34,719 bases of DNA. It comes from JAJDIA01 sp031555145. GTDB taxonomy: Bacteria > Bacteroidota > Bacteroidia > Bacteroidales > Tannerellaceae. A model generated the notes under the pieces. That model had not been told where the DNA came from and ran no database searches. It saw only the letters and a program-made list of their open reading frames with translations. Shown here one piece after another: positions 15,391 to 24,890 of the stretch; positions within the stretch are counted from its first letter, which is position 1, and each line of letters starts with the position of its first letter. The position numbers and the translations under genes are program-made. The stretch is taken from assembly GCA_031555145.1 (NCBI GenBank), contig JAVBUR010000108.1:1-34719 (forward strand). Direction: 5' to 3'.

Positions 15391-17562
15391 ATGGAACGCC
15401 TTATGAATTGTTATGGAATTATCCGTAAAACATTGCCGGTAGCGCTGCTACTCGTTTTTCTGACTGCCTGTCAAAAGGATCTCTATCAACCGGAGATACC
15501 GGAGAACCCTGAGATAGAAATAGACTGGTCCACGCAAAAAGCCACCCGGCTGACAGTGGACGTGAACGACGCCTATAAGGGCGCTTATTACTATACCGTC
15601 GGCGCTTACCTGACAAATCCGGCTATCGATACCAGCGCCAAACTGATTGCCGGTTCGGGACAAAAGACCAACAGTAAGGTAGCCTATGACCGTGAACTGG
15701 TGCTGCCAAATATCACGGAAACCATCTATATCGCTGTGACCGACCCCTATAAACGTCGCCGTGTCTATGCCGCAGAAGTAACGGGCGAGTCGATCTCGTT
15801 TCGTGCCGGGGCGTCTGTTGTGACCAAAGGCGAGGCTGTGACGACACGTGCCGCCTCCATCCCCGAAGTCGATTATTCGTATGCCGGGAAAGCATATGTA
15901 GAATTGTCGGGCACAGGCCATGCAGTCATCCAAACGGCGACTACCTATGTGATAAAGAAAGGAACCACCTTTTCCGGCAGCATGGACTTCCCCGGCCAAG
16001 GCAACTTCAACCTGTATGTGGAAGGCACATTGATCTGGGGCGGAAGCGCCGTTACCCTGCAAGCCGGGTCGAACTTGTATGTGCTGAACGGCGGTGTAGT
16101 GAAGAATAGCTCCGGTACGCGCAATCTGACCCTGATCGGCAATTCACAGATAGCCGTGCAGGCCGGTGGCTCGTTCGGTATAGGAGATGCCGGAACCGGC
16201 TTCTCTTTTGCACAGATGACTAATAGTTCCCGTATCGTCAACCAGGGAACAATGACGGTCAATGTCATCCCGATGAATAGCTCCTCCTGCCTCTACAATT
16301 CGGGCATATTAACCTGTACGAGACTGGGAACAGAGAATACCTCGAATGGCATTGTGAATACACATTCCCTGAAAGCCGAATCGATCTCGCTGAACAACGC
16401 CTCTATCGTCAACGACTGTATGATGACAGTCGGCGCCTTTACCGTGGTATCCAACGGAACAGTGACGCTTGCTCCCGGCGCTTATGTGGAAGTGGAAACG
16501 TTAGAGGCCCACGGTTTGAAACTGGAGATGGGACCACAATCGATGTGGAAAGGTACAAAGGCTACCTTTAACGGTCAAAAGAGCATGATCCAGGGAACGG
16601 GCGACGATTATGCCCTGTTTAAGGTAGACAACATTGTCGCCTCCGGTTGGGAAATAATCACCTACGACAAACGGGTGGAGGTCGAATGCCAAACCCACAC
16701 CAAGCCTGCGAGCATATACGACAAGTTATACATCCTCTCTAACGGTGCAACCTTCTCCGACGGACAGGCCAGCGTGGATATCCCCGGATCGGATTGCAAC
16801 GGACGTGGCGGCAATGATAACAAAGGCGAGGGTGAAGGCGATACCGACGACACGTATATCGAAGGCGGCACCGTAGCCCATACCTACCTGTTTGAAGACA
16901 GCTGGCCGGCACGAGGCGATTATGATATGAATGATGTCGTCATTTCAGTCGAAATACAGAACATCACACAAGGTAATAAAACGAAAGGAGCCCGTATCAT
17001 CGCCAACCTGCTGGCCGTGGGAGGTACAAAGACACTGGGAGCCGGTTTCCAATTGGACGGTATCCCGGCCAGTGCCGTAACCGGCGCTGAATCCGGTCAG
17101 GAATATGCTGTGCTACCTCTGTTTACGGATGCCCATGCCGAACTGGGTGCTCCGGCTAAAAAAGCGGCGAATACTTTTTCTGTCGACTATCCGGCCAAGC
17201 AAATCATCAAAGAGATTACCTTCGCTTCCGCACAAAGTAACGCCGTACATGCCAATAACTTCAACCTCTTCCTCCTGCTCGAAGGCACTTTCGACGGGAA
17301 AGAACGCAAAGAAGTCCACCTGCCCGGTTTTGCCGGAACTAAGTTGGCTGTTATGAGCGAGAAGAGTACCCGCACATATCTCGATGTGCAAACCGGCTGG
17401 ATGTGGGGCTTGGCTATTCCGCAGATCGAAAGCATCACTTACCCGAAGGAATCGATCCCTATCAATGAAGCCTACGACGGCTTTACCAAGTGGGTGAACA
17501 GTAGTGATACCCCCGGTTGGTACCTTGCACCGATCGACAGCAAGGTGATCCGGCGTCAATAG
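15391..17562 (+). CDS. LruC-domain (DUF4842) lipoprotein
   Basis: The 723-residue protein is a predicted lipoprotein (signal peptide with lipobox FLTAC, Cys27). The middle (~170-400) has repetitive beta-strand-rich sequence (e.g. LIWGGSAVTLQAGSNLYV) suggestive of a beta-helix. The C-terminal part has the LruC/DUF4842 hallmark TYLFEDSWPARGDYDMNDVV, with acidic residues suited to calcium binding, and continues to the end. LruC-domain proteins are surface-exposed in Leptospira and Bacteroidetes, but their job is not established. A second in-frame ATG at 15403 would also work as the start. Strong promoter upstream and terminator at 17586 mark it as monocistronic. Confidence 0.85.
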   Translation: MERLMNCYGIIRKTLPVALLLVFLTACQKDLYQPEIPENPEIEIDWSTQKATRLTVDVNDAYKGAYYYTVGAYLTNPAIDTSAKLIAGSGQKTNSKVAYDRELVLPNITETIYIAVTDPYKRRRVYAAEVTGESISFRAGASVVTKGEAVTTRAASIPEVDYSYAGKAYVELSGTGHAVIQTATTYVIKKGTTFSGSMDFPGQGNFNLYVEGTLIWGGSAVTLQAGSNLYVLNGGVVKNSSGTRNLTLIGNSQIAVQAGGSFGIGDAGTGFSFAQMTNSSRIVNQGTMTVNVIPMNSSSCLYNSGILTCTRLGTENTSNGIVNTHSLKAESISLNNASIVNDCMMTVGAFTVVSNGTVTLAPGAYVEVETLEAHGLKLEMGPQSMWKGTKATFNGQKSMIQGTGDDYALFKVDNIVASGWEIITYDKRVEVECQTHTKPASIYDKLYILSNGATFSDGQASVDIPGSDCNGRGGNDNKGEGEGDTDDTYIEGGTVAHTYLFEDSWPARGDYDMNDVVISVEIQNITQGNKTKGARIIANLLAVGGTKTLGAGFQLDGIPASAVTGAESGQEYAVLPLFTDAHAELGAPAKKAANTFSVDYPAKQIIKEITFASAQSNAVHANNFNLFLLLEGTFDGKERKEVHLPGFAGTKLAVMSEKSTRTYLDVQTGWMWGLAIPQIESITYPKESIPINEAYDGFTKWVNSSDTPGWYLAPIDSKVIRRQ

Positions 17563-17585
17563 ATGTACATGGGTGAAAAAGTATA

Positions 17586-17620
17586 GGGCACGCATTCGTT
17601 ATCGGATGCGTGCCCTGTCG
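17586..17620 (+). terminator. Terminator after the LruC-domain gene
   Basis: GGGCACGCAT (17586-17595) pairs perfectly with ATGCGTGCCC (17606-17615), then TGTCGTTTTG. It is 24 bases past the stop codon. Confidence 0.88.
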
Positions 17621-17686
17621 TTTTGTTATAGGCAGCGATATACCTACATGTGGTTAGACGGCGGTTCATTATACCTAATTCGTGCG

Positions 17687-17718
17687 ATTGCCGGGCGTTT
17701 CGCCCCGCCGTACTTTTG
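17687..17718 (+). promoter_or_regulatory. Promoter of the porin-imelysin-cytochrome cluster
   Basis: ATTG (17687-17690), 20 bases, then TACTTTTG (17711-17718), an exact -7 match, 20 bases before ATG 17739. It is the only clear promoter seen before the six rightward genes to 24813. Confidence 0.65.
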
Positions 17719-17738
17719 CACCAAAATTTACTAATAAC

Positions 17739-19022
17739 ATGATAAAGTTAATTAAACGTTACGTTTTTTTACTACTGTTGCCGGCATTGACTGCCCATGC
17801 ACAGGAAAGCACTATCGTAGAGAAAGCAGCACCCGTCGACGGGTATGAGAAGTTCCGCTTCGGCGGCTATGGAGAGATGGCAGCCAGCTATCTCGATTAT
17901 GGTTTCAACCGCTTCACGCCCACCGGCAGTGCGAAGATGAACCGGGGAGAGATCTCCATTCCCCGTTTCATCCTCGCGTTTGACTACAAGTTTAATCCCA
18001 CCTGGATCCTGAGCGCTGAGATCGAATTCGAGTATGGCGGTACAGGCGCAGCCCGCGAAATCGAATGGCATGAAGAAGGCGGTGAGTACGAGACCGAGAT
18101 CGAAAAAGGCGGCGAGGTAGCCCTCGAGCAATTCCACCTCTCGAAGCTGATCCACCGCGCCTTCAATATACGTGCCGGACATATGATCATTCCCATCGGC
18201 CTGACCAATGCCCACCACGAACCAATCAACTTCTTCGGCGTCTATCGCCCGGAGGGAGAGACCACCATCCTGCCATCCACCTGGCATGAGAACGGTATCG
18301 CCTTCTTCGGCTCCATCGGCGCTTTCGACTATCAGGCCATGATGGTGGCCGGCCTCGACCCGATGGGTTTCAGCAACACCGACTGGATCGCCAGCGGACG
18401 CCAGGGTGTCTATGAGGTCAACTCATTTACCAGCCCAGCCTTTGCCGGACGCCTGGACTACAACGGAGTGAAAGGCCTTCGCCTGGGCCTGTCCGGCTAT
18501 TACAACCAAAGTTCGAAAAATGCCTCCAAGCCTCAGAAGACATCGCATATGAAGAATATCGTGAATATCGTCTCGGCTGATGCCCAGTATAAGAACCGCA
18601 ACCTGACCGCCCGTGCCAATGTAGTCTATGGAACGCTCGGCGACAGCGAAGCCCTGTCGAAGACGAACCGCAGCAATACGAAAGCCTCCGGCTATCCGCG
18701 TACGGATGTGGCCAGCGCCGCCCTCAGCTACGGCGGAGAAGTGGGCTACAATGTCGGCTCCTTCTTCGGAGCGAAAGCCCCGCGCATCTATCCCTTTGCC
18801 CGCTACGAGTACTACAACCCGATGGAGAAGACACAAGGAAAGGTCTTGGCCGATAAACGCCTCGAAGTTTCCATGTGGACCGCCGGCGTCAACTACTACG
18901 CCCTGCCCAACCTCGTAGTCAAAGCCGACTACTCGCACCGCCGCATCGGTGGAGGCGCTTATAATAATGAAAATAGGGTCTCTGCCGGTATTGCCTATAT
19001 CGGTTGGTTCCTGAGTAAATAA
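17739..19022 (+). CDS. Outer-membrane porin-like beta-barrel protein
   Basis: The 427-residue protein has a signal peptide (MIKLIKRYVFLLLLPALTAHAQ) and a long series of alternating amphipathic strands, for example FRFGGYGEMAASYLDYGFNR, ISIPRFILAFDYKF and FNIRAGHMIIPIGLTN, typical of porins related to the phosphate-selective type. ATG 17739 starts the signal peptide and follows the promoter; an in-frame ATG at 17682 is upstream of it. It is the first gene of the cluster, 22 bases before the imelysin gene, so it likely provides the outer-membrane pore for the substrate of that system. The substrate is not known; iron or another metal is inferred from the neighbours. Confidence 0.83.
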   Translation: MIKLIKRYVFLLLLPALTAHAQESTIVEKAAPVDGYEKFRFGGYGEMAASYLDYGFNRFTPTGSAKMNRGEISIPRFILAFDYKFNPTWILSAEIEFEYGGTGAAREIEWHEEGGEYETEIEKGGEVALEQFHLSKLIHRAFNIRAGHMIIPIGLTNAHHEPINFFGVYRPEGETTILPSTWHENGIAFFGSIGAFDYQAMMVAGLDPMGFSNTDWIASGRQGVYEVNSFTSPAFAGRLDYNGVKGLRLGLSGYYNQSSKNASKPQKTSHMKNIVNIVSADAQYKNRNLTARANVVYGTLGDSEALSKTNRSNTKASGYPRTDVASAALSYGGEVGYNVGSFFGAKAPRIYPFARYEYYNPMEKTQGKVLADKRLEVSMWTAGVNYYALPNLVVKADYSHRRIGGGAYNNENRVSAGIAYIGWFLSK

Positions 19023-19044
19023 TAACAAACAAAAAAATAAGACA

Positions 19045-20172
19045 ATGAAACGAATGAAGAGTTTTTACCTGATGGGAATAATGGCGTTAGCTACCATGTG
19101 TTTTTCCTGTAGTTCCAACGACACCCCGGACGATCCGGATCCCAAAGATGTAGTGACGGAAGAAGCCATGAATGCCGTGATTGCCACGTATGTGGACAAA
19201 GTCGTTATCCCTACCTATGCCGAAATGGAGAAGAAAGTATCGGCCATGAACACCGCTGTGGTGGCTTTCCTGGACGATCCCTCCAACCAGACGAAACTGA
19301 ATGCCGCTTGCGATGCCTGGCGTGCCGCCCGCAAACCGTGGGAGCAAAGCGAAGCCTTCCTGTACGGCCCCGCCGATTATGAAAACCTCGACCCCAGCCT
19401 CGACAGCTGGCCATTGGATAAAGACGGCATCGACCAGTTGCTCGCCTCTACGGATTGGAGCGAGATTGATGGTGATACCGAAGACGCGCAGGGTCTGCGC
19501 GGTTTCCACACCATCGAATATCTCCTGTTTGAAGAAGGAAACCCTCGTAAAGTGGCCAATGTCGGTTCGAACGAACGCGAGTATATGAAACGTGTCTCTG
19601 CCCGGTTGCTTACCGATACGAAGCAATTGCACAAAGCCTGGGTGAGCGGCCTCGGCACAGAAGAAGTCCCTGCTTCCTTCGGCGAAGAAATGAAAAAACA
19701 TACGTCAAGCCGCACCTCAAGTGCCCGCAATGTGTTGGGCGAGTTTATGATCTCGGGCGGTATCCAGAACATCGCCGGTGAAGTAGGTGACGTGAAGATT
19801 GGTAATCCATTTAATTATTGGAGAGAAGGAAAGACAGAAACGGCCGTACTGGAAGTAGAATCATGGTATAGCTGGAACTCTCTGACCGACTATGAAGACA
19901 ATATCATCAGCATCGAGAACTCCTATATGGGTGGCATCGGTGAAAACCGGGATGACGCTTCCAGCCTGTCTGCCTTAGTGCGTTCGGTAGATAAGGAACT
20001 GGATACCAAAGTTAAAGCTAAAATTGCTGCCGCCATCAAGGCCATTCAGAACATTCCATATCCTTTCCGCAGCAACCTGGGCAAGGCTACCGAGATCAAT
20101 GCCGCCATGGACGCCTGTGCCGACCTGACGGATGTGTTTGAAGAAGTAAGAACGGCACTCGACCTTTATTAA
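19045..20172 (+). CDS. Imelysin-family lipoprotein
   Basis: The 375-residue protein begins with a lipoprotein signal (CFSC, Cys22) and contains the imelysin signature G-x-H-x-x-E at 153-158 (GFHTIEY). Imelysin (M75) proteins include the EfeO iron-uptake component and iron-regulated IrpA; the conserved His and Glu are thought to bind metal, though peptidase activity is doubtful. The helical region ~40-130 and a second region ~200-375 match the duplicated four-helix layout of the family. It sits between a porin and the di-heme protein, 14 bases before the latter, fitting a periplasmic metal-binding role. Confidence 0.93.
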   Translation: MKRMKSFYLMGIMALATMCFSCSSNDTPDDPDPKDVVTEEAMNAVIATYVDKVVIPTYAEMEKKVSAMNTAVVAFLDDPSNQTKLNAACDAWRAARKPWEQSEAFLYGPADYENLDPSLDSWPLDKDGIDQLLASTDWSEIDGDTEDAQGLRGFHTIEYLLFEEGNPRKVANVGSNEREYMKRVSARLLTDTKQLHKAWVSGLGTEEVPASFGEEMKKHTSSRTSSARNVLGEFMISGGIQNIAGEVGDVKIGNPFNYWREGKTETAVLEVESWYSWNSLTDYEDNIISIENSYMGGIGENRDDASSLSALVRSVDKELDTKVKAKIAAAIKAIQNIPYPFRSNLGKATEINAAMDACADLTDVFEEVRTALDLY

Positions 20173-20186
20173 TCAGATCGTTTTAT

Positions 20187-21647
20187 ATGCGTGACAACAG
20201 TAACCGGATGTATAGTCCGGGAAAGAATACACGAGGATACAAGGCCCTTCCCGGGTTTTGTATTCTTGTGTTAATGTTCGGCAGTCTCAGTTGTGAAGAC
20301 GGGCTGGAGGATACGGAGATTTATAAGCCGAACGGAAAGTTGGCCAAGCAGGAAGAACTCTCGGCCGGCCTCTCTACCGTCTTTACTTCCTCGCCCAAGG
20401 CCTACGACCAACCGGCCGACTGGGTAAAGGGCGACTATGCCGTCCGCTTCAACCGCGGCGACAACCTGTACGACCGTTCACGGGGTACGGGCACAGAATC
20501 CGGCAACGGACTCGGCCCGGTCTATGCCGGCTACTCCTGTGCCAGTTGCCACAAGAACGCCGGACGTACCAAGCCCTCGCTCTATACCGACGGTGGATCG
20601 GGCACCTATGGCTTCTCCTCCATGCTGACCTATATCACCCGCCGGGGAGGAGGTTTCTATCCCCAGTACGGACGTGTCTTGCACGACCAAGCCATCTATG
20701 GCGTAAAACCGGAAGGAAAGGTCAAAGTTTCCTTTACCGAAGAAACCTTCGCCTTCCCCGATGGAGAGGAGTACCGTCTGCAAACACCCCATTACGCCAT
20801 TTCCGAATGGTATGCCGACAGCATTCCGCCCGAAGAGCTGCGTATCACCGTCCGCCAACCCCTCCGTCATGTGGGCATGGGGCAGATGATGGCGCTCGAC
20901 CTGAATGAACTGCAACAACTCGCTGCCCGGAGTAACTATCCGGAATACGGTATCAGCGGACGGTTGAACTATATCATGGAACGCGGTGTCCTGCAAATCG
21001 GCGTCTCCGGTAACAAGGCCCAGCACGCCGACCTGACAGTCGAGCTCGGCTTCTCCTCGGATATGGGCGTCACCAACGACCGCTACCCCGATGAAGTCAG
21101 CCGCGGCCAAAGCCAGATGATGGGCTTTGCCCAATACGGCATGGAGATATCCACCGAAGATATGGAAGACGTCGACCTGTATATGCAAGCATTGGGTGTA
21201 CCGGCTCGCCGGAATGTAGACAACCCGACCGTACTGCGTGGCGAAGAAATGTTCTATCAAGCCAAATGCAATCTTTGCCACGTAACGACCCTCCACTCCC
21301 GTCCTCGCGGCACCGTACTGCTCAACGGCACCCAAATGCCCTGGCTCGGTAGCCAGGTAATCCACCCCTATTCCGACTACCTGTTGCATGATATGGGACA
21401 GGGCTTGAACGACAACTATCCCTCCGGCCTGGCCATGGGAAGCGAATGGCGTACGACTCCGCTCTGGGGCATCGGCCTCCAGTCCACTGTCAATGGACAT
21501 ACCTACTTCCTGCACGATGGCCGGGCACGCAACCTGACCGAAGCCATCATGTGGCACGACGGCGAAGGAGCGGCCTCCCGCATCCTCTATTCCCGCATGT
21601 CGAAAGCAGACCGTGAAGCAGTCATCACCTTTTTAAACTCATTATAA
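20187..21647 (+). CDS. Di-heme DUF1111 lipoprotein (MauG-like redox protein)
   Basis: The 486-residue protein has a lipobox (GSLSC, Cys36) and two c-type heme sites, C118-A-S-C-H122 and C361-N-L-C-H365. The C-terminal HDGRARNLTEAIMWHDGEG is the hallmark of the DUF1111/COG3488 family, called di-heme 'thiol oxidoreductase' and related to MauG and cytochrome c peroxidases. Such genes neighbour imelysin genes in many bacteria, where iron regulation has been reported for the group. Here it follows the imelysin gene directly and could oxidise or reduce metal during uptake. The electron partner may be the cytochrome-like lipoprotein at 22924. Confidence 0.93.
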   Translation: MRDNSNRMYSPGKNTRGYKALPGFCILVLMFGSLSCEDGLEDTEIYKPNGKLAKQEELSAGLSTVFTSSPKAYDQPADWVKGDYAVRFNRGDNLYDRSRGTGTESGNGLGPVYAGYSCASCHKNAGRTKPSLYTDGGSGTYGFSSMLTYITRRGGGFYPQYGRVLHDQAIYGVKPEGKVKVSFTEETFAFPDGEEYRLQTPHYAISEWYADSIPPEELRITVRQPLRHVGMGQMMALDLNELQQLAARSNYPEYGISGRLNYIMERGVLQIGVSGNKAQHADLTVELGFSSDMGVTNDRYPDEVSRGQSQMMGFAQYGMEISTEDMEDVDLYMQALGVPARRNVDNPTVLRGEEMFYQAKCNLCHVTTLHSRPRGTVLLNGTQMPWLGSQVIHPYSDYLLHDMGQGLNDNYPSGLAMGSEWRTTPLWGIGLQSTVNGHTYFLHDGRARNLTEAIMWHDGEGAASRILYSRMSKADREAVITFLNSL

Positions 21648-21670
21648 ATAATACCGATAGACAATAGTAT

Positions 21671-22924
21671 ATGAAACATGCAGTCAAATACACCCTGTTA
21701 ATCATCACCCTGTTAATCATCACCCTGTGTGCCTCCCCTGTTCTTACCCAGGCACAGGTCACCGAAGACGAAGTAGATAAGTATGTAGAGAACGACGTCG
21801 TCTCGTTGGCGGGGAAGAAAGGCTTTACCTTTACGACAAAGACCGGTGATTTCCTCTTTAAACCCTATGCCCTGGTACAGGCCTCAGCCAAATTCAATAT
21901 GTATGAAGACGCCGGCCTGGATACACCTTATGCCGACAAGATCGCCAACTCGGGTTTCGACATCCCGAATGCCATCCTGGGTTTCACCGGAAAAGCCTAT
22001 GATATCGTCACCTTCAATCTTTCGCTGAATGCCGCCCAAAGCGGAGGCGCGCTGCTGCAACAGGCCTGGTTCGATGTGGCGTTGAAAGAATCTTTCCGCA
22101 TCCGGGTAGGAAAGTTCAAGACCCCCTTTACCCATGCCTACCTGACAACATTGGGCGAAACCCTTTTCCCTGTCCTCCCTATGTCGCTGACCAAAGATAT
22201 GGTATTACCCTACTCACTGAATGCCGTCAATCCCTCCTTCGCCACCGGATTTGATCTCGGCATACAGATACACGGCCTGTTGAACGGAAAATGGAACTAC
22301 CAACTGGGTCTCTTTAACGGAACAGGCATCGGCGTCAATACCGCCACAAAGACTATGAGCGACGACCACAGTTGGCTTCCATCTCTCCTCTACGCCGGTC
22401 GTATGGCCTATATGCCGAAAGGCACGATGCCGTCCACCCAAGGAAATCCCAACGACCTGCACGACGATAAGATCAGCATCGCCCTGGCTGCCTCCTATAA
22501 CGTGGAAGCCGAAAGCGAAAGCAGCAACGACCTCCGCGCCGGAGTGGAGTTTGCCTGGATCAAAGACCGCTTCTATTTCGCCGCCGAAGGCTATTGGCTG
22601 AATATGAAGTTCACCAAACGCCAGATGATCTCGCAAGCCTATAACTTCTGGGGCGCCTACGCCCAGGCCGGCTATTTCATTACCGACAAACTGCAAGGCG
22701 CGGTACGCTATGACCTGATGGACCGCAACGGTATCGATATGGGTGGCTTGCTGAATATGCCGGCCATCGGCGCTAACTACTACTTCTTCGGCTCCAACCT
22801 GAAACTACAGGCTATGTACCAGTATATGGGGCGCACCGGCCATGCCAAACAAGCCGACCGTGAAGACGACGGGCTCGGCATGCCCATCCATATGGCCACT
22901 GTCATGCTTCAATACACCTTCTGA
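21671..22924 (+). CDS. Second porin (phosphate-selective OprO/OprP-like)
   Basis: The 417-residue protein has a signal peptide ending QAQ and porin-like strands to a C-terminal phenylalanine (VMLQYTF), the usual signal for outer-membrane assembly. Motifs such as FRIRVGKFKTPFTHAY match the OprO/OprP group. It is not close in sequence to the first porin by eye. The signal peptide contains a 15-bp direct repeat (21692-21721) that lengthens its hydrophobic core (LLIITLLIITL). Its stop overlaps the next gene's ATG (TGATG), indicating translational coupling. Confidence 0.87.
   Translation: MKHAVKYTLLIITLLIITLCASPVLTQAQVTEDEVDKYVENDVVSLAGKKGFTFTTKTGDFLFKPYALVQASAKFNMYEDAGLDTPYADKIANSGFDIPNAILGFTGKAYDIVTFNLSLNAAQSGGALLQQAWFDVALKESFRIRVGKFKTPFTHAYLTTLGETLFPVLPMSLTKDMVLPYSLNAVNPSFATGFDLGIQIHGLLNGKWNYQLGLFNGTGIGVNTATKTMSDDHSWLPSLLYAGRMAYMPKGTMPSTQGNPNDLHDDKISIALAASYNVEAESESSNDLRAGVEFAWIKDRFYFAAEGYWLNMKFTKRQMISQAYNFWGAYAQAGYFITDKLQGAVRYDLMDRNGIDMGGLLNMPAIGANYYFFGSNLKLQAMYQYMGRTGHAKQADREDDGLGMPIHMATVMLQYTF
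21692..21721 (+). repeat. 15-bp direct repeat within a signal peptide
   Basis: ACCCTGTTAATCATC occurs twice in tandem and begins a third time. In frame it encodes T-L-L-I-I twice. Gain or loss of a unit would change the length of the hydrophobic core without a frameshift. Confidence 0.85.
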
Positions 22925-23631
22925 TGAGAATACACATACATCACACAGGAATTGCCCTGTTCCTGGTTCTGCTTCTTGTCGGATGCGACGAAGGAAAGAT
23001 CTACCCGGAAACACGGGAAGAAGGAGCCGGGGGGTCGGGCACCGTCCATACCCTGTTCAAAGGACTGGATGCCTGGCCTCAGGAATACATGCTGGCCTTT
23101 GCTGCTTTTGGCGATAACGAAGAGATGCCCATCGTCTCCAAGATCATTCCGAAACCGGATTCCGAAACCGAGGTGGTGGAAGTCACCCTAAGCGGTCTGG
23201 ACGAAGAGGTGAGGAAACTGGCCGTCGTGGTTGTGAACAAAGGCCGTCAACCGATCTATGAATGTTATGCCTACCCGGTAGCCGATGCGTCAGCGGCGGT
23301 AGTACTGCCGGTCACCGAGATCGATCTCGCCACGTTCGACCGGGTACATACCCAGGTGTTCGACGCCTTCTGTATCCGTTGTCACGGTGCCGGAACCACG
23401 GCTGCTGCCGGATTGGACCTGACATCAACACATGCCCCGCAATCGCTCGTCGGCATACCGTCTACCCTGTCGGCTACCGGTGCCCGTCTCGTCGATCCCG
23501 GCTATCCGGAAAAGAGCTTCCTGGTGAAAGTATTGCAGGAAGACATCGTCCGCTACAACCATACCGATGTGCTGCCGGAAAAGGAATTGATCAGCTTAGT
23601 GAAAACTTGGATCGAGCATAGCGATAAGTAA
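22924..23631 (+). CDS. c-type cytochrome-like lipoprotein
   Basis: The 235-residue protein has a short lipoprotein signal (LLVGC, Cys21), a beta-rich region (40-130) and one heme site, C150-I-R-C-H154 (FCIRCHGAG), followed by a cytochrome-c-like region in which LVDPGYPEKSFLVKVL resembles the planctomycete-type cytochrome domain. The ATG overlaps the porin stop. It may pass electrons to or from the DUF1111 protein encoded two genes upstream. The N-terminal region is not one I recognise. Confidence 0.82.
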   Translation: MRIHIHHTGIALFLVLLLVGCDEGKIYPETREEGAGGSGTVHTLFKGLDAWPQEYMLAFAAFGDNEEMPIVSKIIPKPDSETEVVEVTLSGLDEEVRKLAVVVVNKGRQPIYECYAYPVADASAAVVLPVTEIDLATFDRVHTQVFDAFCIRCHGAGTTAAAGLDLTSTHAPQSLVGIPSTLSATGARLVDPGYPEKSFLVKVLQEDIVRYNHTDVLPEKELISLVKTWIEHSDK

Positions 23632-23667
23632 CATGAATAGCAGTAATAGCAATAAGTAAAAAGTAAT

Positions 23668-24813
23668 ATGCAAAAGAGATATAAGAACGGAGCCATCGCC
23701 TGGCAAGTCAGTTTGTTTCAACCCGCCGGAGGAGCGGCCGAATACCATGCCCTGTTTGAAGTCATTGACCCCTCGCTCCCCTTCGCCCGGCAATATACCT
23801 TGTTGATGGAAGCCTACGACCTGTGGCTGGCCGAAGAAATACAGGGCGCAGCATTACCAGTCTTCCGCCGTTACTTCCTGAGTGACGCCGCCAACCAGGG
23901 TGAAACCATCTATGCCCGCGAAAGGGAATACCACGGATGCGCCGTCTCCGTCCTGCAACAACCCCCGTTGAACGGTACCAAGATTGCCCTCTGGGGCTAT
24001 CTCCAGCAGGCCGACGAATTAAGTTGTTGCGCCCCCGATATGGTCGCTTGTTCGCATAATGGCTACCGCCACCTTTGGTCGGGCGGATGGCATAACCTCG
24101 CCGCTACATCCGAATATCAGACCCGGCTGCTCCTGAACGACTATATCCTGCGCTTGTCCGAACAACACTGTTCACTGGAAGCCAACTGCATCCGTACCTG
24201 GTTCTTTGTGCAAAATGTAGATGTAAACTATGCCGGTGTAGTCAAAGCCCGCAAGGAAGTCTTCGTCACCCAAGGCCTCACCGAAATCACCCATTATATC
24301 ACCAGCACCGGCATCGAAGGGCGCCACCACAACCCGGACGTATTGGTACAAATGGACGCCTATTCCGTCCACGGCCTCCAACCGGCACAAATCCAATTCC
24401 TCTACGCTCCCACGCATCTGAACCCCACCTACGAATACGGTGTAACCTTCGAGCGTGGCGTGGCCGTCACCTACGGCGACCGCCGCCAAGTTTACCTCTC
24501 CGGCACTGCCAGCATCAATAACCGCGGCCAAATCGTCCACCCCGGCGACATCCTCAGACAAACCGAACGCATGATGGAAAATGTCGATGTCCTGCTCGCC
24601 GAAGGGGGCGCTACCACCGCCGATATCGTCCAGTCTCTCATCTACCTCCGCGACACCGCTGACTATCAACTCGTCAAAGCTTGGTTCGACGCCCATTACC
24701 CCAGCCTGCCTTGCCTGATCGTATTGGCTCCCGTTTGTCGTCCCGGCTGGCTGATTGAGATAGAGTGCATCGCCGAAGTCGCCATCGAACAACCTAGGTT
24801 TGCTGCGTTCTGA
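23668..24813 (+). CDS. Rid-family (YjgF/YER057c/UK114) protein with extended N-terminus
   Basis: The 381-residue protein ends with a Rid-type domain (about 255-375; VYLSGTASINNRGQIVHPGDI, RMMENVDVLLAEGG, YLRD). RidA enzymes deaminate reactive enamine/imine intermediates. The N-terminal ~240 residues form a second domain that resembles the arrangement seen in chorismatase-like (FkbO/Hyg5) proteins and contains many Cys residues (ELSCCAPDMVAC). It begins 36 bases after the cytochrome gene, in the same direction, but shares no obvious function, so it may merely be read through. No signal peptide; cytoplasmic. Confidence 0.8.
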   Translation: MQKRYKNGAIAWQVSLFQPAGGAAEYHALFEVIDPSLPFARQYTLLMEAYDLWLAEEIQGAALPVFRRYFLSDAANQGETIYAREREYHGCAVSVLQQPPLNGTKIALWGYLQQADELSCCAPDMVACSHNGYRHLWSGGWHNLAATSEYQTRLLLNDYILRLSEQHCSLEANCIRTWFFVQNVDVNYAGVVKARKEVFVTQGLTEITHYITSTGIEGRHHNPDVLVQMDAYSVHGLQPAQIQFLYAPTHLNPTYEYGVTFERGVAVTYGDRRQVYLSGTASINNRGQIVHPGDILRQTERMMENVDVLLAEGGATTADIVQSLIYLRDTADYQLVKAWFDAHYPSLPCLIVLAPVCRPGWLIEIECIAEVAIEQPRFAAF

Positions 24814-24890
24814 TCTTCCTGTTTATCCGGAATTGAATGTTTTTGTTGTGGGGTCGTGTAGTAGCTTTTGTCACGCCTGCAACCATCCGG

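Noticed and set aside
20478..21557. Long minus-strand ORF of 359 codons
   Set aside because: It is antisense to the DUF1111 gene, whose heme motifs and family signature are clear; GC-rich codon use leaves the opposite strand open.
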